DNA of 64,000 nucleotides from an uncultured Eubacteriales bacterium (GTDB lineage Bacteria; Bacillota; Clostridia; Christensenellales; Aristaeellaceae): NCBI GenBank assembly GCA_902799045.1, contig CADBZH010000002.1, positions 124,001 to 188,000 of the forward strand, read 5' to 3'. Shown piece by piece: positions 49,844 to 57,982 of this stretch (position 1 is its first letter; each line of letters starts with the position of its first letter). The notes under the pieces were generated by a model. It saw only the letters and a program-made list of their open reading frames with translations, ran no database searches and was not told where the DNA came from. The position numbers and the translations under genes were made by a program.

Positions 49844-50011
49844 TCATATCATGATGCTCAGCAGCAGGCGTACCGCGCCGGTCGCCACCGCCAGGGCGCA
49901 GAGCGAACGGAATACCGGCACGCCGCGGGCGTCTCCCAGGAGGCACTCCATCGCCGCCGCTGCGGCGCATATGGCGAAGAGCCCACGAACGGCTTCGGAT
50001 ATCAGCTCCAT
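49844..50011 (-). CDS. spoIIIAF: Stage III sporulation protein AF, reduced to its membrane part (55 aa)
   Basis: The minus strand from ATG 50011 to TGA 49844-49846 encodes a 55-aa protein, MELISEAVRGLFAICAAA and onward, with two membrane helices (about 7-24 and 34-54) and nothing after them. GAGGA lies 6 nt upstream. It sits exactly where spoIIIAF belongs, between AE and AG. Bacillus SpoIIIAF is about 206 aa with a soluble ring-building domain after two helices, and that domain is missing here. No frameshift remnant is visible, since spoIIIAG begins 19 bp later. Confidence 0.75.
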   Translation of the reverse strand: MELISEAVRGLFAICAAAAAMECLLGDARGVPVFRSLCALAVATGAVRLLLSIMI

Positions 50012-50020
50012 GTTCGTTCC

Positions 50021-51157
50021 TCACAGCGCACAAAGCGCCAGGGTCGCGCCGAGGGTCAGCACGGCCAGCAGCGTTCCGCCGGTACAGATCGCAAGCAGCA
50101 TCCGGGACAGATCGGCATAGTGGCCCACGATGCGTGTGACGCCCCGATCCGCCACGGGTTCCAGCACCGCCGAGGCCAGTCTCAGTGAAAAGGCGCCGGC
50201 AGCCAGGCGCAGGATCGGCCCCAGGGACGCGCCGATCAGCGCCAGCATGCCCGCCACGCCCGCAAAGCCGCGCACGGCCACGGCACTCGCGAGCAGCGCG
50301 CCTGTCGAATCGGACACCTCCCCGCCGATGATCGGCATCGCGGACTGGATCGCCCGCCGGAGCGCCCGAACGGTCAGGGCGTCGGCGTCGCCGGTCAGCA
50401 GGCCCTGAAGCGCCATCAAACCGACAAAGCCGGAGATCAGGAGCCTGATGCCCCAGAGGATCGCGTCGCGGGACAGAGCGAACAGCCGGTTGATCTGAAA
50501 GCATTCGGAAAGATTGGCGCAGGCGGCGACGACCGCCGTGACGGCGCACAGCGGCAGGGCCATGTCGCGCAGCAGCCTGCCGATCAGATCCGCGCAGAGC
50601 GCAGCCTGGGGCGTCAGTATGGACGCGCGCCGATCCAGGCCCGTCAGCGTCAGTGCCGAGGCCAGCACCGGCGCGGCGGCGTCGGTCAGGCGGAGCGTGG
50701 CGTCGAGGGCGGACGCGCACAAGTGTTTCGCCTCGAGAAATCGCCCCATCAGCAGCGATGCGCAGCCGGCGCGGCAGAGCAGCCTGATCGCCCCGCCTCG
50801 ATCCGCCCCGTCACCCAGCAGCGCCCGGGAGGCCAGGCTCACCAGCACCGGCGCGGCCAGCGCCGACAGGGCGTCGAGAAGACCGCTTCGCACGGACCGG
50901 CTCCAGCGCAGAAGACAGCGGACGATGGCGTCCGCGTTCGGGAGAAGCGTCCCCGCCATCAGCTTTTCGGTGACGCTCCGCGCGTCAAAGCCGCCCGCCT
51001 GACGGGAGGCCTCCGCGAGCGCGTCGATCCCGGTTTGATCCAGAAGCGAAGGCTCATCATCGGCAAGGCTGACGGCGGGCGCGAGCAGCAGGAGCACCGC
51101 GCTCAGAACAGCGACGCCTCGAGCAATCCGGCCAATTCGTTGAGCATCGGTCCGCAT
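50021..51157 (-). CDS. spoIIIAE: Stage III sporulation protein AE
   Basis: The 378-aa polytopic membrane protein has a signal-like N-terminus (VAVLSAVLLLLAPAVSLAD), a short soluble stretch and about eight hydrophobic segments including MPIIGGEVSDSTGALLASA, the SpoIIIAE signature. It is thought to be the transporter-like core of the SpoIIIA complex. The ATG at 51157 lies 55 bp inside spoIIIAD; no better start with a ribosome site follows, so the overlap is probably real. Confidence 0.9.
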   Translation of the reverse strand: MRTDAQRIGRIARGVAVLSAVLLLLAPAVSLADDEPSLLDQTGIDALAEASRQAGGFDARSVTEKLMAGTLLPNADAIVRCLLRWSRSVRSGLLDALSALAAPVLVSLASRALLGDGADRGGAIRLLCRAGCASLLMGRFLEAKHLCASALDATLRLTDAAAPVLASALTLTGLDRRASILTPQAALCADLIGRLLRDMALPLCAVTAVVAACANLSECFQINRLFALSRDAILWGIRLLISGFVGLMALQGLLTGDADALTVRALRRAIQSAMPIIGGEVSDSTGALLASAVAVRGFAGVAGMLALIGASLGPILRLAAGAFSLRLASAVLEPVADRGVTRIVGHYADLSRMLLAICTGGTLLAVLTLGATLALCAL

Positions 51158-51486
51158 AGCCCCAGCATGGCCACGCGGGAGGCCAGCGTCACGCGTCCGG
51201 CCAGGGCGCTCTCCCCCGCGTCGGCGCAGAGCTGTGCGCCCAGCTCCGAGACGATGGCGATGCCAGCGCCCTTGACGACGGTCTGCGTCAGGTCGCCCTC
51301 CGACGCCAGCAGCTTCTTCAGCGCCTGGAGCCAGTCCTGGGCGCCGGCGAGCGTCCCGCCCACCAACGCCAGCGCCGCCAGCCCCGCCGATAGCGAGATC
51401 GCCGTCGCCAGCTCCGGCCGCTGCACGCGGATCGCCGAGCAGATCATGGCCACCGCCACGCACAGGGCCGTCACCTTCAGGATCAT
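51103..51486 (-). CDS. spoIIIAD: Stage III sporulation protein AD
   Basis: The 127-aa protein has three or four membrane helices and the stretch TVVKGAGIAIVSELGAQLCAD, diagnostic of SpoIIIAD. It is an inner-membrane part of the SpoIIIA complex. GGAGG 7 nt upstream sets the ATG; the C-terminal coding region overlaps spoIIIAE. Confidence 0.92.
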   Translation of the reverse strand: MILKVTALCVAVAMICSAIRVQRPELATAISLSAGLAALALVGGTLAGAQDWLQALKKLLASEGDLTQTVVKGAGIAIVSELGAQLCADAGESALAGRVTLASRVAMLGLCGPMLNELAGLLEASLF

Positions 51487-51498
51487 CTCCGCGCCTCC

Positions 51499-51693
51499 TC
51501 ACAGCGAAAACAGGCTTCGGATGCTGCTGAAAAAGTCGGAAATCTGTCCCGCGACCATCATCAGCACCACCAGCAGCCCGGAGAGTGTGGCCAGCATCGC
51601 GATGTCGTCCCGCCCCGCGCGGGTCAACAGCTGGGCGATGATCGTGACGATCACGCCGATGCCAGCGATCCGAAAGACAAAATCCACGTTCAT
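51499..51693 (-). CDS. spoIIIAC: Stage III sporulation protein AC
   Basis: The 64-aa protein has two membrane helices and the typical FRIAGIGVIVTIIAQLL and TLSGLLVVLMMV. The start is ATG 51693, with GAGGA 6 nt upstream; the ATG at 51699 is too close to that site. Confidence 0.92.
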   Translation of the reverse strand: MNVDFVFRIAGIGVIVTIIAQLLTRAGRDDIAMLATLSGLLVVLMMVAGQISDFFSSIRSLFSL

Positions 51694-51702
51694 ACGCATT
51701 CC

Positions 51703-52209
51703 TCATATCACGATCAGCGCCAGCATCAGGCCGACCAGAAGTCCCAGCGCACCGTAAAGCCGGTCTGCTTCGCCCACCCGGGCTTGCGCGCTATCCCGCT
51801 GGCGGTCCATGGCCTCGATGGCGGAGGCCAGCAGCAGCTCCTGCTCCTCCCGGCCCGTCTGACCGAGGCCGGAAAAGAGCTGCGAAAGGATCTGGCGATC
51901 CCCTTCTGTTAGATACTCCAGCGGTCCGCCGCGCCGCGAGCCGCGCTTTTCCAGGGCGCTCCAGGCCTCCGGCACGCCCTCGCCCCGCCCCATCTGGTCG
52001 GCGATGGCGTTCAGCAGCGGACAGTCGCTGTGTTCCAGCGCCCCTCTGACCGGCTCAAACATGCCCGTCATGTGCAGCCGGAGCCGCTTCAGGCCCTCGA
52101 CGATCTCCCGGAGCGCCTTCGCGCGCCCGCGCACGCCGTCGGCCAGCGCCTTCCCGCCGAGGGCGCTGAACAGCACAAGACACAGCGCCAGGATCAGGCG
52201 GGCTTCCAT
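51703..52209 (-). CDS. spoIIIAB: Stage III sporulation protein AB
   Basis: The 168-aa protein has an N-terminal and a C-terminal membrane helix around a helical GspF-like domain, with FSGLGQTGREEQE as the recognisable core. It resembles the platform protein of type II secretion. GGGGGAGG 7 nt upstream sets the ATG; it overlaps spoIIIAA by 16 bp. Confidence 0.9.
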   Translation of the reverse strand: MEARLILALCLVLFSALGGKALADGVRGRAKALREIVEGLKRLRLHMTGMFEPVRGALEHSDCPLLNAIADQMGRGEGVPEAWSALEKRGSRRGGPLEYLTEGDRQILSQLFSGLGQTGREEQELLLASAIEAMDRQRDSAQARVGEADRLYGALGLLVGLMLALIVI

Positions 52210-53078
52210 GCGGACGCCTCCCCCATGATGCGCAGAGATTGAATCCGGCCGGGACGCCCGCCCAGCACCGCGATCGCGCCGATTGCGCCGCCGTCCAGAA
52301 CGCTTCTCACCCAGGGCCGTTTCAGCGCGGCGCCCTGGCCTTCGGCGTGGGCGGAGGCGATGACGGCCACGCCGCAGCGCGCGGCGTCGGCGAGCGCCTC
52401 GGCGTCCGCCTCGCTGCCGATCTCATCCGCGATGACGACATCCGGGGCCATGGCGCGGATCATCCAACGAATGGCCTGGGGCTTTGCGCAGCCGTCCACC
52501 ACGTCGGAGCGCGGGCCGACGTCCAGCGTCGGTACGCCCAGGTGGCAGGCGGCCAGCTCGTGGCGCTCGTCAGCGATGCCCACTCGAAAGCCGGCCTCGG
52601 ACAGCTGGCGCGCCGCGTCCCGGAGCAGCGTGGTCTTGCCATATCCGGGCGGCGAGAGGATCAGCGTCGATTTCAGGCCGCTCTCCGTGCGGATCTGCCG
52701 GACGAGGGCATCGGCGCAGCCCGGGTGTGCCCGGGCGATCCGGACGCAGGCGGAGCCGATGTTCGTCAGGCGGGCTTCCGCCGCGCCGCCGGCGAAGCGG
52801 CCGCACACGCCCACGCGGCTGCCGTCCTCCATCGTGAAGAAGCCCTCGCGCAGCTCCAGCTCCCGGGCATAGAAGCTGTGATCCATCAGCGCGGAGACGA
52901 TTTGTCGAAGCGGATCCGGCGCGATGGCCTCGCCGACCAGCGCCTCGCCGCCCTGACGGACGATCTGCGCGGGTCGGTTGGCGCGCAGACGCACCTCCGT
53001 GATCTCCGCCGGCGCTGTCGCAAGGCCGCCCGCCACACTGTCCGGCAGGAGCTTCGAGAGCCTTTCCAACGTGTCCAT
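52194..53078 (-). CDS. spoIIIAA: Stage III sporulation protein AA, secretion-type ATPase
   Basis: The 294-aa ATPase has Walker A LSPPGYGKTTLLRDA, GIADERHELAA, and Walker B DVVIADEIGSEAD. It resembles type II/IV secretion ATPases and would power the SpoIIIA channel in the mother cell. The ATG at 53078 has AGAGGTGA upstream. A weak sigma-E-like pair (GCATCGG, 14 bp, CATAGGAT) lies at about 53105-53133 on the minus strand, as expected for this operon, but it is not convincing on its own. Confidence 0.94.
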   Translation of the reverse strand: MDTLERLSKLLPDSVAGGLATAPAEITEVRLRANRPAQIVRQGGEALVGEAIAPDPLRQIVSALMDHSFYARELELREGFFTMEDGSRVGVCGRFAGGAAEARLTNIGSACVRIARAHPGCADALVRQIRTESGLKSTLILSPPGYGKTTLLRDAARQLSEAGFRVGIADERHELAACHLGVPTLDVGPRSDVVDGCAKPQAIRWMIRAMAPDVVIADEIGSEADAEALADAARCGVAVIASAHAEGQGAALKRPWVRSVLDGGAIGAIAVLGGRPGRIQSLRIMGEASAWKPA

Positions 53079-53180
53079 GCCATCACCTCTTTTCACAGGG
53101 ATAATCCTATGGCCCGTTTCGCCTTCCGATGCCATCGCGAGGCAAATTTCAATTCGCGCGCCAACAGATGCGCGATTTCA

Positions 53181-53209
53181 TTGACATTTGGGTAGAATTG
53201 TGTCAAAAT
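53181..53209 (+). promoter_or_regulatory. Promoter of the giant secreted protein gene
   Basis: TTGACA (53181-53186) and CAAAAT (53204-53209) are spaced by 17 bp. TTGACA and TGTCAA (53201-53206) also form an inverted pair, so a leftward promoter is conceivable. Confidence 0.55.
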
Positions 53210-53337
53210 AAAGTGGGTTTGTTCTGCCCGCACCGCAGCGTTCGGACGGGACGGACGCGAAAAAAACCGCTTGGATCCGGAACCATCCGGCGACGGTTCG
53301 CGTCCAATGTACAACCACTATTAGGAGGGTTATCGTT

Positions 53338-56300
53338 ATGAAGAGAACGGGTGCGCTACTCCTGGTGCTGATGCTGAGCCTGTTCGCCATGTCCTTCGCC
53401 TCCGCGGAGGCCAACATGGTCGGGCGCAGCGGCACCATCGCCGCCTATCTGGACGGCGACGGGCATATCTACCTGACCGGTCGCGCGGACGCGATCAACA
53501 AGACCGCCGCGGACAGCATCGTCTCGGCGGACGCCTATCGCGTGTTGTTTTTGAGCCCGGATGAATTCCTGGGCGCGAACGACCTTTACATGATCAACCT
53601 GGCGAGCTTCCAGGAAACGCTGCTGGCGAAGGATGTCCATGCAGCGATCCTCGCGGAGGCGGACGTCGCCTATTACGTCACCAACGCCGAGCGGACGAAG
53701 CTGACGCGCCTGGATCTGAACACCCAGGCCGCCACGGCCGCCTATACGGCCGTCGAGCCCATCGACCGGCTGTACGCCTCCGCCGAGGGCCTGGTGATCG
53801 AGATGGTGGACCAGGCGGGCGCCCTGATGTACGTCAAGGAGACGGGCAGCTTCGAGCCCTATGATGCTACGCTGCCCCGCTCCAGCACGCGCACCGACAG
53901 CTTTGAGGTCTACCTGACCGACGACGGCGACCTCTACCTGCGGAATGATTTCAACTTCGGCTCGCAGTTCCTGGACGGCGACGTGCTGGCCTACGCGGTG
54001 CTGAACCGCGGCGTCTACTACCTCTCCCAGGCCACGAGTTCCGTTCGCCTGATGGAGTATGACACCGTTCAGCAGCAAAGCGACGTGGTGCTGGTGCCGG
54101 AGATCCCCGTCGAGCATCAGCTGACCGCCAGCGCGAACGCGCTGTTCATGCTGGGCGACGACGGGAACATCTATACCGTGGACATCATCAAGGGCGTGCT
54201 GAATCCCTTCAAGAAGGTGGACGCCTCCGCCTATGCCGCGCCCCAGGGCTACACCGTCACGGGCCTGAGCATCGAGGCGATGAGCGGCCAGCTGAACGTG
54301 TACGCGAACCTGGCCGAAAAGGCCGCCAAGCCGGACTTCTCCTTCATCGAATTCGGCACCGAGACCGAGGTGGCCGATCCCATCCTGAAGCTGGTCCAGA
54401 AGCTGCCGATCGCCGGTGAAAAGACCGCCTGGGACGATCTGAAGCCGGTGGAGCAGTACACCACCCTCGCCCGCGGCTCTCGCGGCGACGCGGTGCGCGC
54501 CATCCAGCAGCCGCTGTACGACCTCGGCTACTATGACTATTACGTGGACGGCATCTTCGGGCCGCGCACCCAGTACGCCATCCAGCTGCTGCAGGACGAC
54601 CTGGGCCTGACCGTGAACGGCAGGGCGGACGCCAACCTGCAGCGCACGATCCTCTCCGGCACCCTGAAGCCCTACGATCCCTATAAGGAGCTGGCCCGCC
54701 GCAGCCGCGGCCTGAGGGTCCAGCGCATGCAGGAGCGCCTGCGCGAGCTGGGCTTCCTGGCCGACGCCGCGGACGGCATCTTCGGCCCGCGCACCCAGAA
54801 GGCGGTGCAGCTGTTCCAGAGCGAGCACGGCCTGAAGGTCAACGAGAAGGCCACGGCGGAGACGCTGCGCCTGCTCTATTCCGACCGCGCGAACCACTGC
54901 TCCAGCTTCATCGACCTTTATCCCGGCGACACCGGCTATCGCGTGCGCGAGCTGAATAACCGCCTGCGCGACCTGTATTACCTGGAGAGCAGCGTCGGAA
55001 GCCGCTATACCTCCGAGACCACCTCTGCGGTGCGCGTGTTCCAGCGCACGGCGGGCCTGAGGGAGACCGGCCAGGCCACCGTTCCGGTGCTGAAGCTGCT
55101 GTTCTCCGACGCCGCGCCCGAGGCGCCCGGCTACATCACCCTGCGCCGCGGCGACGAGAACGATCGCGTCGCCCGCCTGCAGCGCCGCCTGAAGGAGCTG
55201 GGCTACTTCGACGGCAAGATCTCCGGCTACTTCGGCCGCAGCACCAAGGAGGCCGTGGAGCTGTTCCAGCGCATGGTGGGCCTCAAGCCCACGGGCGTCG
55301 CGACCGTGCGCACCCAGCAGCTGCTGTTCGCGCCGGACGCGCCCGTCTACGTGCCGCCGACGGTGATCGGCACGCCCATCATCTCTCTGGATTACTATGA
55401 CCGCAAGGACGGCGACGTCTACATCGTTTCCGACACCAGCTCCGCCAGCGGCTACATCACCTTCAGCTGGTTCGCGGACGGCGACGTGGCCTCCTACAAC
55501 GTGATGATCTTCGACGCCGACGGCAACACTTACGTGGACAACGAGACCATGCTGACCCAGACCGGCGTCTCCATCAGCACGCTGAAGGAAGACCTGCTCT
55601 ATACCATCCAGATCAACGCCTATCCGACGGACGGAAACCCGGACCACGTGACCGGCGCCGTCGCCGCGTTCAAGCGCGTAGCCGTGCCCGCGACGCCGGA
55701 GATCGGCACCGTCGGCAACCCGGAGATCACCGTCGAGCCGGTGGCCCGCATCGAAAACGGCATCCGCTATGTGCAGCCGGGCGACATCGTGTTCCACTGG
55801 ACCGCCGAGGGCGACGTGGACAGCTACTACTGGGAGATCCGCGACGAGGCCGACCAGGCCATCTTCAGCGCGACCACCACGGACAAGCAGACCACGCTGA
55901 GCACCAACAACATCAACCAGGGCGAGCAGTACACCATCTTCGTGTACGTGATCCCGAAGAACGGCACCCTCGACAACGCCCGCGTGAAGTTCCTGCGGTT
56001 CTCACTGCCCGTGGTGGAGCTGCCCAGCCCCGATCCGACGCCAGAACCCACGCCTTCGCCCACGCCGGAACCGACGCCCGAGCCGACGCCCGAGCCGACG
56101 CCCGAGCCGACCCCCGTGCCGGAAGAGACCCAGCAGCCGGAGGAGCAGACCAACACCGAGCCTGGCAACGAGGAGCAGCCCGCTGAGAATCCCGAGCAGC
56201 AGACACCCGAGAATCCCGAGCAGACGCCCGAGGACGAGAGCAACACGCCGAGCGAGCTCACCGAGGAGTCGACCCTGGTGTCCGCGCCGGTGCTCTCCTT

Positions 56301-57768
56301 CAGCCCGGTGGTCTCCGTCGAAAATGAGGTCAACATCATCGACGCACAGGGCGAGACGCTCACCATGAGCTTCCCCGCGGAGGGCTCCGTGGAAAGCTAC
56401 GACGTCTCCGTGTTGAACAGCGCCGACCAGCTTCTGGCGTCCCAGAACGTGCCCAGTGACACAGACAGCCTGAGCGTGATGATGACCAGCCTGCAGCCCG
56501 GCGAGGTTTACACTCTGAACGTCGTGGCGATCCCCGAGGGCGGCACGGCCGAGGAAGGCGTCGTCAGCAGCGCGCAGTTCGCGCTGGCGAGCGAAGCGCC
56601 CTCCGAGGAACCCCCTGTCGCAGAGGCGCCCGTTGAGGAGCAGCCTGCCGAAGAGCAGCCGGTTGAAGAGCAGCCTGCCGAGGAGCAGCCCCCTGAAGTA
56701 CAACCCATCGAGGAGCAGCCCATCGAAGAGCAGCCGGTCGAGGAGACGGTGGAGGTCGAACCGGTCGGAGAGGCCGAACCTGAACCCGAACCCGAGCCTG
56801 AACCCGAGCCCGAGCCTGAACCCGAGCCGGAGACCATCGTCGGCACGGTGTCCGCGCCCTCGATCAGCTTCGACGCCATCGGCTATGCCGACAACGGCGC
56901 GGCGATCATCGACGGCAACGCCGAATACGTGCAGATGAACTGGTACGCGGACGGCGATGTGGCCAGCTACTACGTCGAGGTCTACGATTCGAACGGCACC
57001 CAGCTTGGCGTGCTGGAGACGGCGGACAACGGTTCGGCTGTCCCGGCGGCGAGCCTGAATCCCGGCGAGGTCTACACGCTGTATGCCACTGCGGTCCCGG
57101 TGAACGGCACCGTGGAGAACGGCCAGACCGCGACGGCCCAGTTCATGGCCCAGGCCGCACAGCCCGAGCCCGAACCCGAGTACGTCGAGCCGGAGCCGGA
57201 ATACGTCGAGCCGGAGCCCGAGTACGTCGAACCCGAACCGGAATACGTCGAGCCGGAGCCCGAGTACGTCGAGCCCGAACCGGAATATGTCGAGCCGGAG
57301 CCCGAGTACGTCGAACCCGAACCCGAGTATGTCGAGCCCGAACCCGAACCCGAGCCCGAGGAGGAAGCGGAGGAGTACATGGGTTACACCTGGACCTCCC
57401 CCATCGACAGTTCCTCCGACAGCGAGCGCATTTCGCTGATCCAGCAGCGCCTCGCGGAGCTGGACTGGCTGACCGACGACTACTATGGCTTCAGCGGAAC
57501 GCTGAATTCCGACACGGTCGACGCGGTGTACAACTTCCAGAGCTATCTGAACAACAACTACGGCATGACCCTGACGCCGATCGACTCCTACGCGCCGGTC
57601 ATCGATGTGGACACGCTGAAGATCCTGATGAGCTACAGCGGTGATTCCTACATCAACCCGAATCCGGCGGAAGCCGCTTCCGGGGACAATGCCGCGGAGG
57701 ATTCGGAGGAATCGTACTCCGAAGAGGAGTATTCCGACGAGGACTACTCTGACGAAGGGGATTATTGA
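53338..57768 (+). CDS. Giant secreted modular protein with five peptidoglycan-binding-like and four Fn3-like modules
   Basis: The 1476-aa product starts at an ATG after AGGAGGG. Modules in order are: a signal peptide (1-24, ending SASAE), a propeller-like region of about 340 residues with short DGDGHIYL and DDGNIYTV strands, four PG_binding_1-type domains (about 377-440, 455-512, 527-590, 599-665; e.g. LYDLGYYDYYVDGIFGPRTQ), two Fn3-like repeats (about 681-785 and 792-888), a PTPEP linker (900-925), a third Fn3-like repeat (about 980-1085), EEQP and EPEP linkers (1098-1165), a fourth Fn3-like repeat (about 1173-1275), eight 7-residue EPEPEYV units (about 1280-1335), a fifth PG-binding-like domain (about 1358-1425) and an acidic Ser/Asp/Tyr tail. 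Each Fn3-like repeat carries an ADGDVASY-type motif. There is no catalytic domain or sorting signal. I infer a cell-wall-associated scaffold or adhesin. Confidence 0.85.
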   Translation: MKRTGALLLVLMLSLFAMSFASAEANMVGRSGTIAAYLDGDGHIYLTGRADAINKTAADSIVSADAYRVLFLSPDEFLGANDLYMINLASFQETLLAKDVHAAILAEADVAYYVTNAERTKLTRLDLNTQAATAAYTAVEPIDRLYASAEGLVIEMVDQAGALMYVKETGSFEPYDATLPRSSTRTDSFEVYLTDDGDLYLRNDFNFGSQFLDGDVLAYAVLNRGVYYLSQATSSVRLMEYDTVQQQSDVVLVPEIPVEHQLTASANALFMLGDDGNIYTVDIIKGVLNPFKKVDASAYAAPQGYTVTGLSIEAMSGQLNVYANLAEKAAKPDFSFIEFGTETEVADPILKLVQKLPIAGEKTAWDDLKPVEQYTTLARGSRGDAVRAIQQPLYDLGYYDYYVDGIFGPRTQYAIQLLQDDLGLTVNGRADANLQRTILSGTLKPYDPYKELARRSRGLRVQRMQERLRELGFLADAADGIFGPRTQKAVQLFQSEHGLKVNEKATAETLRLLYSDRANHCSSFIDLYPGDTGYRVRELNNRLRDLYYLESSVGSRYTSETTSAVRVFQRTAGLRETGQATVPVLKLLFSDAAPEAPGYITLRRGDENDRVARLQRRLKELGYFDGKISGYFGRSTKEAVELFQRMVGLKPTGVATVRTQQLLFAPDAPVYVPPTVIGTPIISLDYYDRKDGDVYIVSDTSSASGYITFSWFADGDVASYNVMIFDADGNTYVDNETMLTQTGVSISTLKEDLLYTIQINAYPTDGNPDHVTGAVAAFKRVAVPATPEIGTVGNPEITVEPVARIENGIRYVQPGDIVFHWTAEGDVDSYYWEIRDEADQAIFSATTTDKQTTLSTNNINQGEQYTIFVYVIPKNGTLDNARVKFLRFSLPVVELPSPDPTPEPTPSPTPEPTPEPTPEPTPEPTPVPEETQQPEEQTNTEPGNEEQPAENPEQQTPENPEQTPEDESNTPSELTEESTLVSAPVLSFSPVVSVENEVNIIDAQGETLTMSFPAEGSVESYDVSVLNSADQLLASQNVPSDTDSLSVMMTSLQPGEVYTLNVVAIPEGGTAEEGVVSSAQFALASEAPSEEPPVAEAPVEEQPAEEQPVEEQPAEEQPPEVQPIEEQPIEEQPVEETVEVEPVGEAEPEPEPEPEPEPEPEPEPETIVGTVSAPSISFDAIGYADNGAAIIDGNAEYVQMNWYADGDVASYYVEVYDSNGTQLGVLETADNGSAVPAASLNPGEVYTLYATAVPVNGTVENGQTATAQFMAQAAQPEPEPEYVEPEPEYVEPEPEYVEPEPEYVEPEPEYVEPEPEYVEPEPEYVEPEPEYVEPEPEPEPEEEAEEYMGYTWTSPIDSSSDSERISLIQQRLAELDWLTDDYYGFSGTLNSDTVDAVYNFQSYLNNNYGMTLTPIDSYAPVIDVDTLKILMSYSGDSYINPNPAEAASGDNAAEDSEESYSEEEYSDEDYSDEGDY
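57175..57341 (+). repeat. 21-bp tandem coding repeat (EPEPEYV), eight units
   Basis: TACGTC or TATGTC recurs every 21 bp from 57181 to 57328, each followed by GA(G/A)CC codons. Third-position changes between units show that they have diverged under protein-level constraint. Confidence 0.95.
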
Positions 57769-57781
57769 TCCAAACGAACAA

Positions 57782-57815
57782 GGGAGGCTGCCCGGCGGGC
57801 AGCCTCCCGATTCTT
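57782..57815 (+). terminator. Terminator of the giant protein gene
   Basis: A perfect 12-bp stem GGGAGGCTGCCC with GGGCAGCCTCCC (57782-57793 and 57797-57808) and 3-nt loop is followed by GATTCTTT, a weak T tract. Confidence 0.75.
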
Positions 57816-57847
57816 TGGCTCTTCACGGAAACCTGGCTGATGAGACG

Positions 57848-57920
57848 AAAGATCCTTCGCTTCGCTCTGGATGACAGCGCTTCGAAGTCCTGTCATCCAG
57901 AGCGAAGCGAAGGATCTGTA
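57848..57920. repeat. Dispersed palindromic repeat PR1, copy 3
   Basis: Arms at 57848-57877 and 57891-57920 contain GATCCTTCGCTTCGCTCTGG and its near-perfect complement around a 13-bp centre. This is the same family as 558-632 and 38061-38135. Confidence 0.9.
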
Positions 57921-57982
57921 CGCAACCGTCAACAGACTTGCAATTTGTCAGTCCCTCCAGCATCCCCCGGCAGTCCGGAGCC

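Noticed and set aside
53356-55797. 813-codon minus-strand open frame inside the giant secreted protein gene
   Set aside because: The plus-strand frame has a signal peptide and recognisable repeats; the reverse frame mirrors its codon bias.
57175-57341. CRISPR-like regular 21-bp repeats
   Set aside because: The repeats are contiguous without spacers, stay in frame and encode EPEPEYV.
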